DNA of 64,000 bases from Planctomycetota bacterium (GCA_016776905.1 JADHSM010000008.1:1-64000); one strand, 5' to 3'. Positions 27,101 to 36,576 are shown, counted from the stretch's first letter. The notes: generated from the sequence alone by a model not told the origin. Numbers and translations: made by a program.

Positions 27101-28623
27101 TGACCTTGTCCCGTAATGTACATTCCATGCTGAGCCTCAAAACCAAGAATATCTCTTGGGAAAATTCCAGGATTCAGAGACATACTATGCAGAGTACGAC
27201 CCACTACTTCTTTAGAGGTAGGACTCATTAGAGCCACTTCCTCTTCCATAGTTCCTCCCTGGGGGCAGACATTAAATCCGCCATTAAGAAGGTTCAAACA
27301 AGGGCCATGGGCAGCGGGGGCTCCCAAAAGGAAATCCACATCGTATCCGAATTTGTTGATATGACCGGCGTTAGGAGGGATGCCATTAAATCTTGTACCA
27401 AGGTTTCCAAGTGAGGTGCCCCAGATGTACTCGATGTCTTCTCCTGTGGCGGGGTCTTTGTGCAACTTGTAAGTGTGCACATGCATATCGTCGATTGTCG
27501 TGAAGGCAATACACAATGATTTGATTCTGGCGTTGTCAAAGGGAGGAACATCTCCCTCAACTTCGTCATAAATCATATAATCAGGCTGATCATCTTGATT
27601 CTTAGTCTTCAAGCCAAGCTGAACCATTCCTCCATATGAAGAGAAGAATCTTACGCCGTTGATGACTTCAAAATTTCCTTCAATACCAATGGGGTCACCC
27701 ACTTGAAGAGGAACAAAGAAGGTCGAATCCGGCACAGTTCTATTAAGTGGGCCTTCAAAGTTACGATTCCATACTGGGCAGAACTCGTCACCTTCACCCG
27801 TAAGGATATTCGCCCCAGCATCATCATCGCGATTCCCCAAAGTATTATTCGTACTTGGAATGCAAACTGGGTAACCAGTCCCAAACGTCCAACTGTAGTT
27901 ATCCGGATCAATAGTGAATCGTGGATCTGGACTACAGTTTGGCATTCCAGCGATACAGCCTAAGCCGCTCTGAATCGTTTGACGAGTATCTGGGTCGTTA
28001 ATGCGACAGATCACACCACGCTTATCGGTTCCGCCATCTGCAGACGGACGCTGATTCATTGTTCCATTGACAACAAAGTAACCGTCTTGGTAATTGATGT
28101 ATGAAACGTATCCGCCGACAGTTGGAGGAACGATTCCCCCAGCGACGTTACCCGTCATCGATTTATTCAAGAAGACATCTCCAGCGATAATAGATCCATC
28201 TTGCAAGCGGTTTGCAAGGATTTGCGCACCACCTCCCTGGAGACCCTTACTGCGAAGACACTCATCAGTGCTCGCCAACCCGGACTCTCCATTAGCAAGA
28301 CATTCCGGTGACGCACCTGCCACGAGATCCCTGATGGTAAGGCGGTTAGCAGGGAGGTCTATCATTAATCCACTTGGGATTCTGACAGCTACTCCGTCGG
28401 CAATAATCCAACCCGCAGAGAACATCTCATCCATGTCGTCGACAAAGATGTTTTCGATCTCACCAAGGACGACCACCGATTGAGATGTCGGATGGGGTAC
28501 ATTTGCGATCTGTCCCTCGATATTGGTCGAGGAAAGAACTGAACCAAGAAAGATTGTCACGACGAGCGCATTCGCGATCATCCAACCCCTCTTCTTTGTT
28601 TCTTTCTCGTTAATGTTGAACAT
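24139..28623 (-). CDS. Giant secreted protein: unknown N-terminal module, eight cadherin-like (Big_9) repeats, dockerin-like C-terminus
   Basis: 1494 residues from the ATG at 28623, which has AGGAG about ten bases upstream and begins a signal-like segment. Residues 1-600 form a module I do not recognise, shared with the next upstream gene. Landmarks are VDDMDEMFSAGW, LMIDLPANRL, INDPDTRQTIQSGLGC, DPDNY, YPxCIPST and LDRRLGPGGC. Next come eight tandem cadherin-like or Big_9 repeats, each with NDAPxAxxD...VLANDxDxDGDxL...Y(T/V)xxDxxG, a calcium-binding adhesin-type array. The C-terminus has two dockerin-like loops (DANVDGQLDVSDP, DANDDEQIDIADV) and the three-Cys tail (CGQDP...C....LCD). Probable adhesin or matrix protein. 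It lies 40 bases after its paralogue on the same strand, so co-transcription is likely. Confidence 0.85.
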   Translation of the reverse strand: MFNINEKETKKRGWMIANALVVTIFLGSVLSSTNIEGQIANVPHPTSQSVVVLGEIENIFVDDMDEMFSAGWIIADGVAVRIPSGLMIDLPANRLTIRDLVAGASPECLANGESGLASTDECLRSKGLQGGGAQILANRLQDGSIIAGDVFLNKSMTGNVAGGIVPPTVGGYVSYINYQDGYFVVNGTMNQRPSADGGTDKRGVICRINDPDTRQTIQSGLGCIAGMPNCSPDPRFTIDPDNYSWTFGTGYPVCIPSTNNTLGNRDDDAGANILTGEGDEFCPVWNRNFEGPLNRTVPDSTFFVPLQVGDPIGIEGNFEVINGVRFFSSYGGMVQLGLKTKNQDDQPDYMIYDEVEGDVPPFDNARIKSLCIAFTTIDDMHVHTYKLHKDPATGEDIEYIWGTSLGNLGTRFNGIPPNAGHINKFGYDVDFLLGAPAAHGPCLNLLNGGFNVCPQGGTMEEEVALMSPTSKEVVGRTLHSMSLNPGIFPRDILGFEAQHGMYITGQGQGHPEFVEINLDKNYYPFIFEGMPWNLDRRLGPGGCYEDAGCESLADAPVGSFPLTPFPSAGDPDWVSHSIGNGIPPFASQRMTAYYPFGENDFMQPYSEVPGLNPALPAGVSDGLTTAHCDIPNNMPLALQDSLSADEDQVAMISDENLLLNDSDPDLDQLSLFHYESTSLNGGTIQRVGSGLVYQGAPDFNGSDEFHYSITDNHGGTSRGKVLVIVAAQNDAPEAHADFLTPPSATYTFQAELLLSNDMDVDGDTITLDAINASVSGSTGTMTTNADGTFTFTSDLNSTGPSVWDYIISDELGETASSTLTFYVGNQAPVASNDNVVTDEDIELVINALSGDSDPDNDTLEVASTGPASFGSVENLGGGLLRYTPDLDQNGIDSFSYTITDGKGLSSTATVNVSVLPVNDAPRLGADIAATLEDQPVQINVLSNDYDPEGDAMTVSLPIINAFNGSVELLQGGVIRFTPFPDMSVGVADNFMYMVTDSNGASSSGMVSINVTPVNDAPIANPDTAVTLEDIPTLVNVLANDGDVDNDLLKVLSVDVPADFPALVTWQTNGSIGITPHADYNGITPSTFTYILSDGFLTDQGVVSLQVLSLNDAPIANDDFGHQVAEDSSVSVDVLANDTDVDGDTLQLASTTNGLLGLASITIDGRVAYTPFPNANGFDSFTYTVTDNAGGQSSATVEVEVLAVNDAPEAGVLPIFPLPEDSLKTFTALSILQQAFDADGDSLVLTNIGEPANGQVTISVDTQANISSLIYVPNPDFNGIDEFTYEVSDIESSGAGIVRMNVLPVNDLPIANNDSGILVEGGTSISIAPLLNDVDVDGDTLSLLGIISGPFHGSMQINPDNGTLTYNADNNWDGEDSMIYRITDNHGGMATASILIDITQTTSAAASMIRSDANVDGQLDVSDPVETIIHLFQGRGVACLAALDANDDEQIDIADVVFSLSGLFANGQLPAAPYPFCGQDPTDNLLPCDGFGLCD

Positions 28624-28663
28624 GGTGTTCACACTCCTGTTTTCTTTTCGGTTATTGAGAGAC

Positions 28664-31087
28664 CTATGGCTGGGAAACGTCGAACCTGAGAGTTCCCTGA
28701 GTCGCTCCACCGTGAGGATCCGTTGCCGTGTATTCAAAAGTTTCAATTCCAGTAAATCCAGTTGCGGGGGTGTATATGTAGTTCCCATTCAAGAACTGCA
28801 ATGACCCACCTTGACTGCCATTACCGAATGTCAAATTAATGTGATCACTATCTGGGTCAGTCACTATTTCAGCTTGTGTAATGACCAAGGTCGAACTCTG
28901 ATTCAAGTCGAGGTCGATACCCAACTGTCCACCTAATGCTGGCTGAGGAGCTCCATTGAGATTTGAACAGGGGCCTGCGATTTCAGGGATGTCCATCGGG
29001 CCAGTGCCTGCCGCAGGCAGCAACTGGAGGTTCTCCCAGTAGACTCTGTCGACCAGAGTCTCAGCACCATTGAGTGGGTCCCCATCGAGGTCCTCGTATG
29101 TGAATGGCCAGTATCCGAAGGCCCGTTCCATATTTCCAGGAACGAACTGCAATCCAAGGTTTGCGCCGATTCCAGCACAGTCGATGGTGAATGCACATTC
29201 AGGGTCAGCACAGTCGGCCAATCCGTCTCCGTCGTCGTCGAGGAAGTTTCCACAGAATCCTGCTTCACCGATTTCTCCACCGGCTTGCTCAAGCAATATG
29301 CAGAAGTTATCCATGGCGCACTCGGGATCGTCACAGTCGACAAGGAAGTCACCTTCGTCATCAATTCCATTATTACAAATCTCACCGGCGATCGGATCAG
29401 GAATGCCGGGATCAACAAGGTCGATATTCAAACCACCCTGAACACCAGTGATCGGGTTCAAACCTGAGAATGGGAACGGATCGAGGCGAAGATCTCCTAC
29501 TGCAACGAGGTTAATATCTTCACAATCGAGGATCTCGTCACCATTGACATCCGCGCAACCACCAGGGCCGAGACGACGATCGAGATTCCAAGGCTCTCCT
29601 GCGAAAACCAAAGGCCACCACATACGGTTCAGATCGATCTCACCAAACTCGGGGTGCCCGACACCAGCGCCTGTCAAATACCGATCGTGCTGTGCGGGCT
29701 CACCCTGAATATTGAGAGCTGTTACCCCAGGCAATAGTTCCGCTTCATGAGTCGAAACCATGACGATTTCGCGAGCGATCGGGGACACAAGTGCAAACTC
29801 TTCATCCATGGTTCCTAGATTTGGACATACATCAAAACCTGAGATCCTGAGTTGAGTACAAGGAGATCTTCTTGGACCGACTGGTGCTCCCTTAAGGAAA
29901 TCCACGTCGTAGACCATTTTGAAGATGCTGCCACCACCAGGTCCAATTCCATGATTGATGTTCATGGGATTATTAACGCTGCTGGCGAGGATTCTCTCGT
30001 GACCTTCGTTCGTCGAGGGATCGATATATAGTGCGTAGACATTTACTTGAGAATCAACAAGAGAAGAGAACCCAATAAACAGGGCCTTTGCACGCTCGTT
30101 GGCGAAGCCTGGTGCATCCCATTCAGCTTCATCCGCATTCACGTATGAAGGCTGATCGGGAGTATCTCTGGTGAGGATCGCTCTGTTCACTCCGAATGTG
30201 TGAGCGGAGAAAAATGCGACTCCATCAACAACTTCCTTGTTACCTTCTGCTGTGACATTGTCTCCCAATCTGAGCGGAGCAAAAAGCGTAGAATCGTCTG
30301 CGATAAATCCACCAGATTGCTGTGGACCTTCACGATTCTCCTGAGGGCAAAATGGATCACCGACTCCATTGGAGTCTGATCCAGAAGTCCTGTTACCACC
30401 CGTTTGGGTACTGGGGATACACATGGGGTATCCGGTCAGGAAGCAGACTGTGTAGTTATCCGGATCATTTGTGAATCTCGTATCCGCACTACAGTTAGGA
30501 CCGTCACCACAACCGATTCCACTTTGGATGGTGTGAACGCCGTCCGGATCGTTAATGCGAACCATAACGCCTTGACTATCAACTCCAGGTTCACCATTCA
30601 ATCGAACATATCCATGATCGTAATCGATGTAGCTCACTTTACCGCTGACCGTGTCGACGTCTTTTTGGATGAAAGCGTCTCCGGCAATGTTTCTGCCATC
30701 AGCCATCTGGTTACCAAGGAGGTGAGCCGTTGCTCCACCACGACCACGCAGAGAACTATCGCCTTTGACCAGGCCCGATTCTCCGAACGCGAGCGCTTCT
30801 GAAGGCGCTTGGGCGAAAATCTGCTGAAGCGTCAATCTATTCGCAGGAAGATCGATGAGCAGATTCGCTGGAATGATCCAAGCCTGACCGGCAATGACCA
30901 TCACTCCCGAAGAGAATGGATCGTTCATATCGTCTACCGACATGAACTCTATCTCTCCGCTGACTCCCGCACCGGTAACACCCATCGTTGCGTCACCCAC
31001 GCCCAACTGAGCAGAAGCGCTCATTGAAAAGCATGAGACGAACAACACGAGCCACAAAAACTTCGCCAAATTGTATGGAGTTTTCAA
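28664..31087 (-). CDS. Secreted paralogue of the giant protein with acidic DGD motifs and one Big_9 domain
   Basis: The start is assigned to the TTG at 31087, seven bases after AGGAG, because it directly begins a signal peptide (MKTPYNLAKFLWLVLFVSCF) ending ASA-Q; an ATG at 31147 would add 20 poorly fitting residues. The 807-residue protein shares its first 500 residues with the product of 24139-28623: VDDMNDPFSSGV, LLIDLPANRL, RINDPDGVHTIQSGIGC, YPMCIPST, LDRRLGPGGC. It then has two motifs of the type CNNGIDDEGD..DCDDPEC, also present in the first protein of the window. It ends in a single cadherin-like/Big_9 domain with no dockerin. Function unknown. It heads a probable two-gene transcript. 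Confidence 0.83.
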   Translation of the reverse strand: MKTPYNLAKFLWLVLFVSCFSMSASAQLGVGDATMGVTGAGVSGEIEFMSVDDMNDPFSSGVMVIAGQAWIIPANLLIDLPANRLTLQQIFAQAPSEALAFGESGLVKGDSSLRGRGGATAHLLGNQMADGRNIAGDAFIQKDVDTVSGKVSYIDYDHGYVRLNGEPGVDSQGVMVRINDPDGVHTIQSGIGCGDGPNCSADTRFTNDPDNYTVCFLTGYPMCIPSTQTGGNRTSGSDSNGVGDPFCPQENREGPQQSGGFIADDSTLFAPLRLGDNVTAEGNKEVVDGVAFFSAHTFGVNRAILTRDTPDQPSYVNADEAEWDAPGFANERAKALFIGFSSLVDSQVNVYALYIDPSTNEGHERILASSVNNPMNINHGIGPGGGSIFKMVYDVDFLKGAPVGPRRSPCTQLRISGFDVCPNLGTMDEEFALVSPIAREIVMVSTHEAELLPGVTALNIQGEPAQHDRYLTGAGVGHPEFGEIDLNRMWWPLVFAGEPWNLDRRLGPGGCADVNGDEILDCEDINLVAVGDLRLDPFPFSGLNPITGVQGGLNIDLVDPGIPDPIAGEICNNGIDDEGDFLVDCDDPECAMDNFCILLEQAGGEIGEAGFCGNFLDDDGDGLADCADPECAFTIDCAGIGANLGLQFVPGNMERAFGYWPFTYEDLDGDPLNGAETLVDRVYWENLQLLPAAGTGPMDIPEIAGPCSNLNGAPQPALGGQLGIDLDLNQSSTLVITQAEIVTDPDSDHINLTFGNGSQGGSLQFLNGNYIYTPATGFTGIETFEYTATDPHGGATQGTLRFDVSQP

Positions 31088-31429
31088 GGCACAGCTCCTA
31101 TCAGAATTAGCCTTTTTGTAATCAAAAAGTCTTTTTAGTAAACACATTACACACCACCTACAGCAGGAACTCCTGCTTGTTAATTCTTTTAAACAAGGCC
31201 TTATCGACCAGAATATCCAAAATGACGTACATTTGGCTTCTGGGCCAGCATTACTTCAAACCTTATGTTAATACTTAGACACGTAGTTACAAGCACCATC
31301 GAGGTCTGTTTTTCAAGACTTACTAGAAGAAGCATACAATCGTCTTAGTTAACTATTGACACTTCTTACTATTATGACTTTTTCTTGCCGCAACGACGAA
31401 TCGTCGCGGCAAGATATATTCCGAATCTT
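31088..31429. other. Intergenic leader with palindromes
   Basis: No gene seen. A perfect palindrome AGCAGGA-AC-TCCTGCT lies at 31162-31177, and CTTGTT (31176-31181) pairs with AACAAG (31192-31197); they overlap and could be alternative hairpins or an operator upstream of the gene starting at 31087. A GC-rich hairpin at 31384-31411 follows the stop of the next minus-strand gene. It lacks a U-tract. Confidence 0.55.
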
Positions 31430-34400
31430 CTAGGAGCAGCTAGGATCTCCTTGCTCACAACCCAGTCCGTCAGCAGTCGGATCGACTCCACAGCCGTTTA
31501 TCGGCGCAGGCATAGAGGCTCCTCCAAAGAGGTACTGAAGCATGCGCACTGCGTCAGAAACGTCGAGATTACCGTCGTCGTTGGCGTCAGAGGCGTCCTC
31601 ACAGGTCACTTCTCCAACTCCAAACATGAATCCGAGCAATGAGAGCGGATCAGAGATATCCAGACTTCCGTCTCCATTTTGATCACCCCTGAGGAATCTC
31701 ACGGAACAATCAAGGGCGACAGAATCGGCCGAACTCTCCTGAGTGCCACACTCTCCGATAACGACCAATTCAAGGACGTATCCGCCGGCGCCGGGAAGCG
31801 CGACTACCGTAGAGCTGACTCCACCGGCAAGCGTGCTAAGGACCTCTCCTGCAGAAACAATCTGAATCTGGGAATAGGTACCCTGGTTTGTCCAGGAGAG
31901 AGTCGCCTGACAAGTATCGACATCGACACTTCCAGAGAACCCGATCGGCGCCGAAACAACTTCAGCAACAAAGTCGATGCTGGTACTTGCTGCGGGACCT
32001 TCGATGTTGTCCATCGCTGGAACAAGCGTAAGTTCATGTATTCCATGAACACCCATATCGATCGTTGTCTCAGTTTGGGATCCAGGCAAGGTCACCATAG
32101 GAATACCGTTACGCTCCAAGCGTATGGAATCGTAGGCTTCAGCATTATTCCAACTTAAGAGTACGTCTCCCTGACAGTTCTCGATCAACTGACCTTGCAG
32201 CCCTGTAATGGGAAGCGGTGCCATCGAACCGGCACAGGTGTTGGAATTGTCTGAAACGACTCCATTACTGCTAGGAACAACCTGATACAAAGAGGTTCCA
32301 CCAGTGGCTGCGTTATCAAGGTAAGAGGTTGACGCACCCAGGACGGTGTCGATCAGACTTCCATTTCGAAGAACATCGATCGTGGTATAGTCTCCGCTAT
32401 TCGTCCATGAAAGTTGGACTCCACCAGCGTTATCTGAACAGGTCAGATCTAAAATCGGCGCTGAAGGTATCGTCGCCATGCACTGGACAGAACTTGCAGA
32501 AACGTTGTCTTTAGATGCCGTCAGTGTGTAAATCACTGCACCACTGGCGACTTGACTATCGAAGGTCTGAGTTGATCCACCACCTAAATTCACCAGAAGC
32601 TCACTGCCTCTCATGATCTGAATCTGGTCGTAAGTATCTGTATTGGTCCAAGAAAGCAGAACACCACCCGTGAGGGGCTCGCACTCGAACAAGACGACCG
32701 GAGTCGGTGCGACCAAGATTCCACAAGAGTTTTCTCCTGAGGTCAGACCGTCGAAGTAGGTCTTGATGACGTAGTTATGAAGACCAGATCCCGAGTTTGT
32801 CAGGAAATCATCCTGATAGGAATTTTGGATCTGAGTCAAAATATTGATCAGTTGACCGTCCCTATAGATTTCAGCTTGCTCCCACGGCTCCGGATTCACC
32901 CAAGACAACACGGCGATCCCGCCATTGTTATCACAGTTGAGTGACTCCACAGGAAGTGGCGCACGCTGCACAAGACAGCCAGCCTCAGCCGAATCAAGTC
33001 CGGAAACTGTTGCGATCAATGAGTAGTTCGACTCACCCGGTAAAGAGGTGGTATCGAGGTAGGACGATGCTTGACCATCCAGCTCACTAATCAAAGTTCC
33101 ATTGCGAAGCAAACTCAGTGAGTCATAGAGCTCAGAATTACCCCAAGTCACCTCATTCTGTCCCATTGCGACTGAAGTACAGCCCAAGATTTGTGCAGCG
33201 AGAGGATGACGGTCTGCTCCAACGATTGCGGGTTCACTGAAGATGAGATTACCCGAAACGATCGACAGAATTCTTCCGACAACTTCGTAGGAGTGATGAC
33301 CAGCAGGCACGCCGCCATCAACAAAGATCTCAGTAGTACCGGCCAACTGATCACCCACTTTTACGCCATCGCGGAAAATATCGATGGAGTGATAAGGCCA
33401 GGGGTTTGTCCATTGCAAACTCACCTGATTCACGTTCACATTCGAAGTGAGATCAAGAGGAGCTGGTGGATTCACTAGAACCGTGCAGTGTGCACTGAAA
33501 CCTTCGTGGGCATCTTCGCCTCGAACGGTGTACTGATGCTCACCCGGAGGAATCGAAGTGTCATTAAAGCTTGCTGCTGTTTCGGGCAGAACTGCAACGA
33601 CTTGATTGTTTCTAAGAATCTTAAAACTTGTCGAAGCATCGTTTGGGAACTCCTGCGGGAGCCAAGACATCGTTATCGATTCTCCATCCTGAACGCATGA
33701 GAGGTCCTTGACAGTCCTTGGCTGAAGAAACTTCACTAGAGGATCTAGAGGGCGACCGGCAGAATCAGTCTCTACACTACGCCCTTCGGCACCGACTGCA
33801 GGAACTGTCTTGAATCGATCGATAGCCACGGTATTCGTACCGGCGATCACATCTCCATTGAGGTCACTCGCTAGCGCACCTTCTGGAACCCTGATTTCCG
33901 GATGATCGAAAGGAGCTTTTTCCCAACGAACCCGATCATCTGTCAATGATTCCATGAATGCCACCATGGCCAACTTCCTCTGCTCATTAATAGAGAGGAA
34001 TGGCTGCGGGATCATTTCAGGGGCTAAAGTATCGAGGTTTTGGTCAACGAAGTTTCCTCCGCGTGCATAAAAGTTCACCACTTGCTCAAGAGTTCCGGCA
34101 CCTCCGTTATGGAAGTATGGGCCTGTCAACTCGACGTTACGCAAAGTTGGAGTCTTGAACATGCCATCCATGTTCGTATCCTCCCAGGGAGCAGGAGGAG
34201 GGGTAACAACGAGCACATGATCAGCGAATGGCTGGAAATCATGGAAGACAAAATCAGGGTCAGCTCCGTTGGGGATTCCGTCGTTGTCAGCGTCCAAGTT
34301 AGGAATGTGTGCCTTCTCTTGGAACGTTTTCACGATCGAGAAACTATGCCCGAATGGGTCAATCCCACCACGACCGATGTCCTCCCCTGTTGGAGTTACA

Positions 34401-36211
34401 CCAAGGTTGTAGAAGCCTCCATCGTAAACCGAAAGTTGCATATCCCTCATAGGCATGCGCTCCAGAAGAGCTTCGATCTCTGAGGCCTCTGGCTCGAGAA
34501 CAGTCAAAATCTTGCTGGTTCCGGCACTCGACCAAAGAGAAGTCGTATGACAGAACATGCAAGTTGAATTGGCAAGAACTGACATGCCCTCATGCTCTAA
34601 AGCAGTCAGAGCATTAAGGTCACCATTTGGATCAGCCGGATTTCTTGTCGCTCTCCACCATTGGTCATAGCGAGAGTCTTCCGAAATCAGGGTGGACTCA
34701 TACATCATGATGGCCAATCCCCAGTAAAGGGAGAAGTTGGCTTCCATCATTGAAAACTGATCCACGCCATTGGGAACGCCAGTGACAAGGTTTCCATCGG
34801 CATCGATAATAGGCTGAAGGTCAGCAAGAAGGTTTCCATTGGCATCGGTACCATGCTCGAAGAGCTGATCACTCGCCCACCAGGATGTAACGAAAGCAGA
34901 TTGAATCAATTCCTGATAAGTCGTCTCACCCAGACCTTTTCCGTCTGTTGCATCACTCATTCCTCCGAGAACACTATCATTAGGGTGTACTCTTTGAGTC
35001 GCCAAAGGCTCGCGGCTGAGCAACTTTTTGCCCACCTTATAGAGGTCACGTCCATGGGCAGACATTTCGTTGCCACTCATAATCGGACCAGCAGCCTGAG
35101 AGGCCAAGGAAGCTTTATCGAGAAGAATTTTTTCCTCAGTCACTGTTCCATCTGGCTGAACCTTGTAGACAAAGGCATCGGGGTTTCTCGGTCCCCAGTT
35201 GTCTCTTCCGTTGAACCAGAAAGACGCTCTTCCATCCCAGAAGGTCTCAAGGAAGTAGATGGAGTTGATCACTGTGGGAGCGTTTCTGTCTGTGACATTA
35301 CGCATCTGAACCGAAGAACCGTCAGAATTGACCTTAATGCTATCTGCATTGGGAATGCTGACGATTTCTTCATCAACAACTCCATTGGCGTCCTCTGTAA
35401 GAGAGAGGAAATTTGAATGCAAGATTCCTGAAGAGCCTACGGTGTCATCGACGCTCTGTATGACTGCAGATGTATGATCATTTGGGTTGGCCAGTTTATG
35501 CAGCGGGAAATCTGCTGCAGTGAGGCGCTCGTTAGCAACAGTCAGGTCGAAAACCTCGTTGTGACCGTTGTACAACTGATGAGTTCTACGGTTGTCAGCT
35601 CCGGCGTGATAATGGCATGTCGCACAAGCGATTTGATCATCAGAGCCTGCCTGCATATCCCAGAAGAATGCCTTACCCAAAGCAATCGCCATTTCAGGGT
35701 CAGCAATAAAGTCGAAGAGATTGTCAGGCAGGGGAACGGGCAAGAAATTCAGCGCTGCAGGAACTTCTAATCCTGGCTCGATGGGAGGCGGAATGAGGAA
35801 GACAGAACACTCTGCTCCCAAACCCTCAGCCTGACCATTTGCACCCGTCGTCATTCCGTGAACGGAATAAAGGTGGAAATTGGCAGGGACGTCCATATCG
35901 AGGTAACTCGTGGAAGAACCATTCAGATACTCCAGAAGGACTCCGTTACGACGAATCAGAATCTGATCGTATTCGCCCGTATTCGTCCAAGAAAGTTCCA
36001 AATGCGCCACTTCAACGATGCATTCGAGGTTTGTTGGAGCTGCCGGCGGGACAGGATCTGATTGAGCCTCAAGTGCTGGGCTGCAGTAGCCCAGAACAAT
36101 GGCCGTGAATAATGTGAGCAAAACTTTTTTGACGTCACTGCCCTGCCAAGATTCTTTGGATTCGAATCTCTTAGAAACAGTGTGTACAGACTTCATGTGA
36201 AGATCTGACAT
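31430..36211 (-). CDS. Giant MauG-family di-heme protein flanked by FN3-like domains, with dockerin-like C-terminus
   Basis: The start is the ATG at 36211, five bases after GGGAGGAG, giving 1593 residues with a signal peptide ending LEA-Q. One FN3-like domain leads into a complete MauG/cytochrome-c-peroxidase module at about 130-790. It has heme motif one CATCH, heme motif two CMFCH, and the conserved F-K-T-P-T-L-R-N...GPYFHNGG segment. Eight FN3-like domains follow (LSWTN...YDxIxIxRxG), most starting with a Cys strand. The C-terminus carries two dockerin-like loops (DQNGDGSLDISDP, DANDDGNLDVSDA) and the tail CGVDPTADGLGC....C. MauG-family proteins oxidise substrates or reduce peroxide with two c-type hemes; the substrate here is unknown. 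The extracellular, dockerin-tagged fusion is unusual for this family. Confidence 0.88.
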   Translation of the reverse strand: MSDLHMKSVHTVSKRFESKESWQGSDVKKVLLTLFTAIVLGYCSPALEAQSDPVPPAAPTNLECIVEVAHLELSWTNTGEYDQILIRRNGVLLEYLNGSSTSYLDMDVPANFHLYSVHGMTTGANGQAEGLGAECSVFLIPPPIEPGLEVPAALNFLPVPLPDNLFDFIADPEMAIALGKAFFWDMQAGSDDQIACATCHYHAGADNRRTHQLYNGHNEVFDLTVANERLTAADFPLHKLANPNDHTSAVIQSVDDTVGSSGILHSNFLSLTEDANGVVDEEIVSIPNADSIKVNSDGSSVQMRNVTDRNAPTVINSIYFLETFWDGRASFWFNGRDNWGPRNPDAFVYKVQPDGTVTEEKILLDKASLASQAAGPIMSGNEMSAHGRDLYKVGKKLLSREPLATQRVHPNDSVLGGMSDATDGKGLGETTYQELIQSAFVTSWWASDQLFEHGTDANGNLLADLQPIIDADGNLVTGVPNGVDQFSMMEANFSLYWGLAIMMYESTLISEDSRYDQWWRATRNPADPNGDLNALTALEHEGMSVLANSTCMFCHTTSLWSSAGTSKILTVLEPEASEIEALLERMPMRDMQLSVYDGGFYNLGVTPTGEDIGRGGIDPFGHSFSIVKTFQEKAHIPNLDADNDGIPNGADPDFVFHDFQPFADHVLVVTPPPAPWEDTNMDGMFKTPTLRNVELTGPYFHNGGAGTLEQVVNFYARGGNFVDQNLDTLAPEMIPQPFLSINEQRKLAMVAFMESLTDDRVRWEKAPFDHPEIRVPEGALASDLNGDVIAGTNTVAIDRFKTVPAVGAEGRSVETDSAGRPLDPLVKFLQPRTVKDLSCVQDGESITMSWLPQEFPNDASTSFKILRNNQVVAVLPETAASFNDTSIPPGEHQYTVRGEDAHEGFSAHCTVLVNPPAPLDLTSNVNVNQVSLQWTNPWPYHSIDIFRDGVKVGDQLAGTTEIFVDGGVPAGHHSYEVVGRILSIVSGNLIFSEPAIVGADRHPLAAQILGCTSVAMGQNEVTWGNSELYDSLSLLRNGTLISELDGQASSYLDTTSLPGESNYSLIATVSGLDSAEAGCLVQRAPLPVESLNCDNNGGIAVLSWVNPEPWEQAEIYRDGQLINILTQIQNSYQDDFLTNSGSGLHNYVIKTYFDGLTSGENSCGILVAPTPVVLFECEPLTGGVLLSWTNTDTYDQIQIMRGSELLVNLGGGSTQTFDSQVASGAVIYTLTASKDNVSASSVQCMATIPSAPILDLTCSDNAGGVQLSWTNSGDYTTIDVLRNGSLIDTVLGASTSYLDNAATGGTSLYQVVPSSNGVVSDNSNTCAGSMAPLPITGLQGQLIENCQGDVLLSWNNAEAYDSIRLERNGIPMVTLPGSQTETTIDMGVHGIHELTLVPAMDNIEGPAASTSIDFVAEVVSAPIGFSGSVDVDTCQATLSWTNQGTYSQIQIVSAGEVLSTLAGGVSSTVVALPGAGGYVLELVVIGECGTQESSADSVALDCSVRFLRGDQNGDGSLDISDPLSLLGFMFGVGEVTCEDASDANDDGNLDVSDAVRMLQYLFGGASMPAPINGCGVDPTADGLGCEQGDPSCS

Positions 36212-36576
36212 TTCGTCTCCTCCCAGATGGCTCGCTGAAGCCATTTCGCCTCAACTCAGTTGAGGTATTTAGGACGAATCAGAGTCGTAGATACTCTTCT
36301 ATCGTCGTTGTGCCAATGCGTTTCATCCATACGACCGATTAACACGTAGGGTAACAATATCCCTACAAACCGAATGGCTGATAACGCAATACTAACAATA
36401 CATTGGGATAACTCAAGCATGTTCCGGGTATACAAGGAAGGGTGCGAATCCTCGAAGAAGGGATCTAATGAGTATTTATAGGGACAATTACGTCTCAATT
36501 GTTAACTATTCAAGGCAGAAAACTAAGGCGATTTTACCGCATTTGAATACTGGGAAAGAATTGAAGAAATTGAGGT
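36212..36576. other. Intergenic region with an 8-bp-arm palindrome
   Basis: No gene seen between divergent genes. CCTCAACT-C-AGTTGAGG (36249-36265) is a perfect inverted repeat 38 bases before the MauG-fusion start. It could be an operator or a leader hairpin. The rest is AT-rich and must hold promoters for both sides. Confidence 0.55.

Noticed and set aside
31384-31411. Rho-independent terminator after the MauG-fusion gene
   Set aside because: The hairpin is good (CTTGCCGC/GCGGCAAG), but on the minus strand it is followed by A residues, not U, so I list it only as a hairpin.
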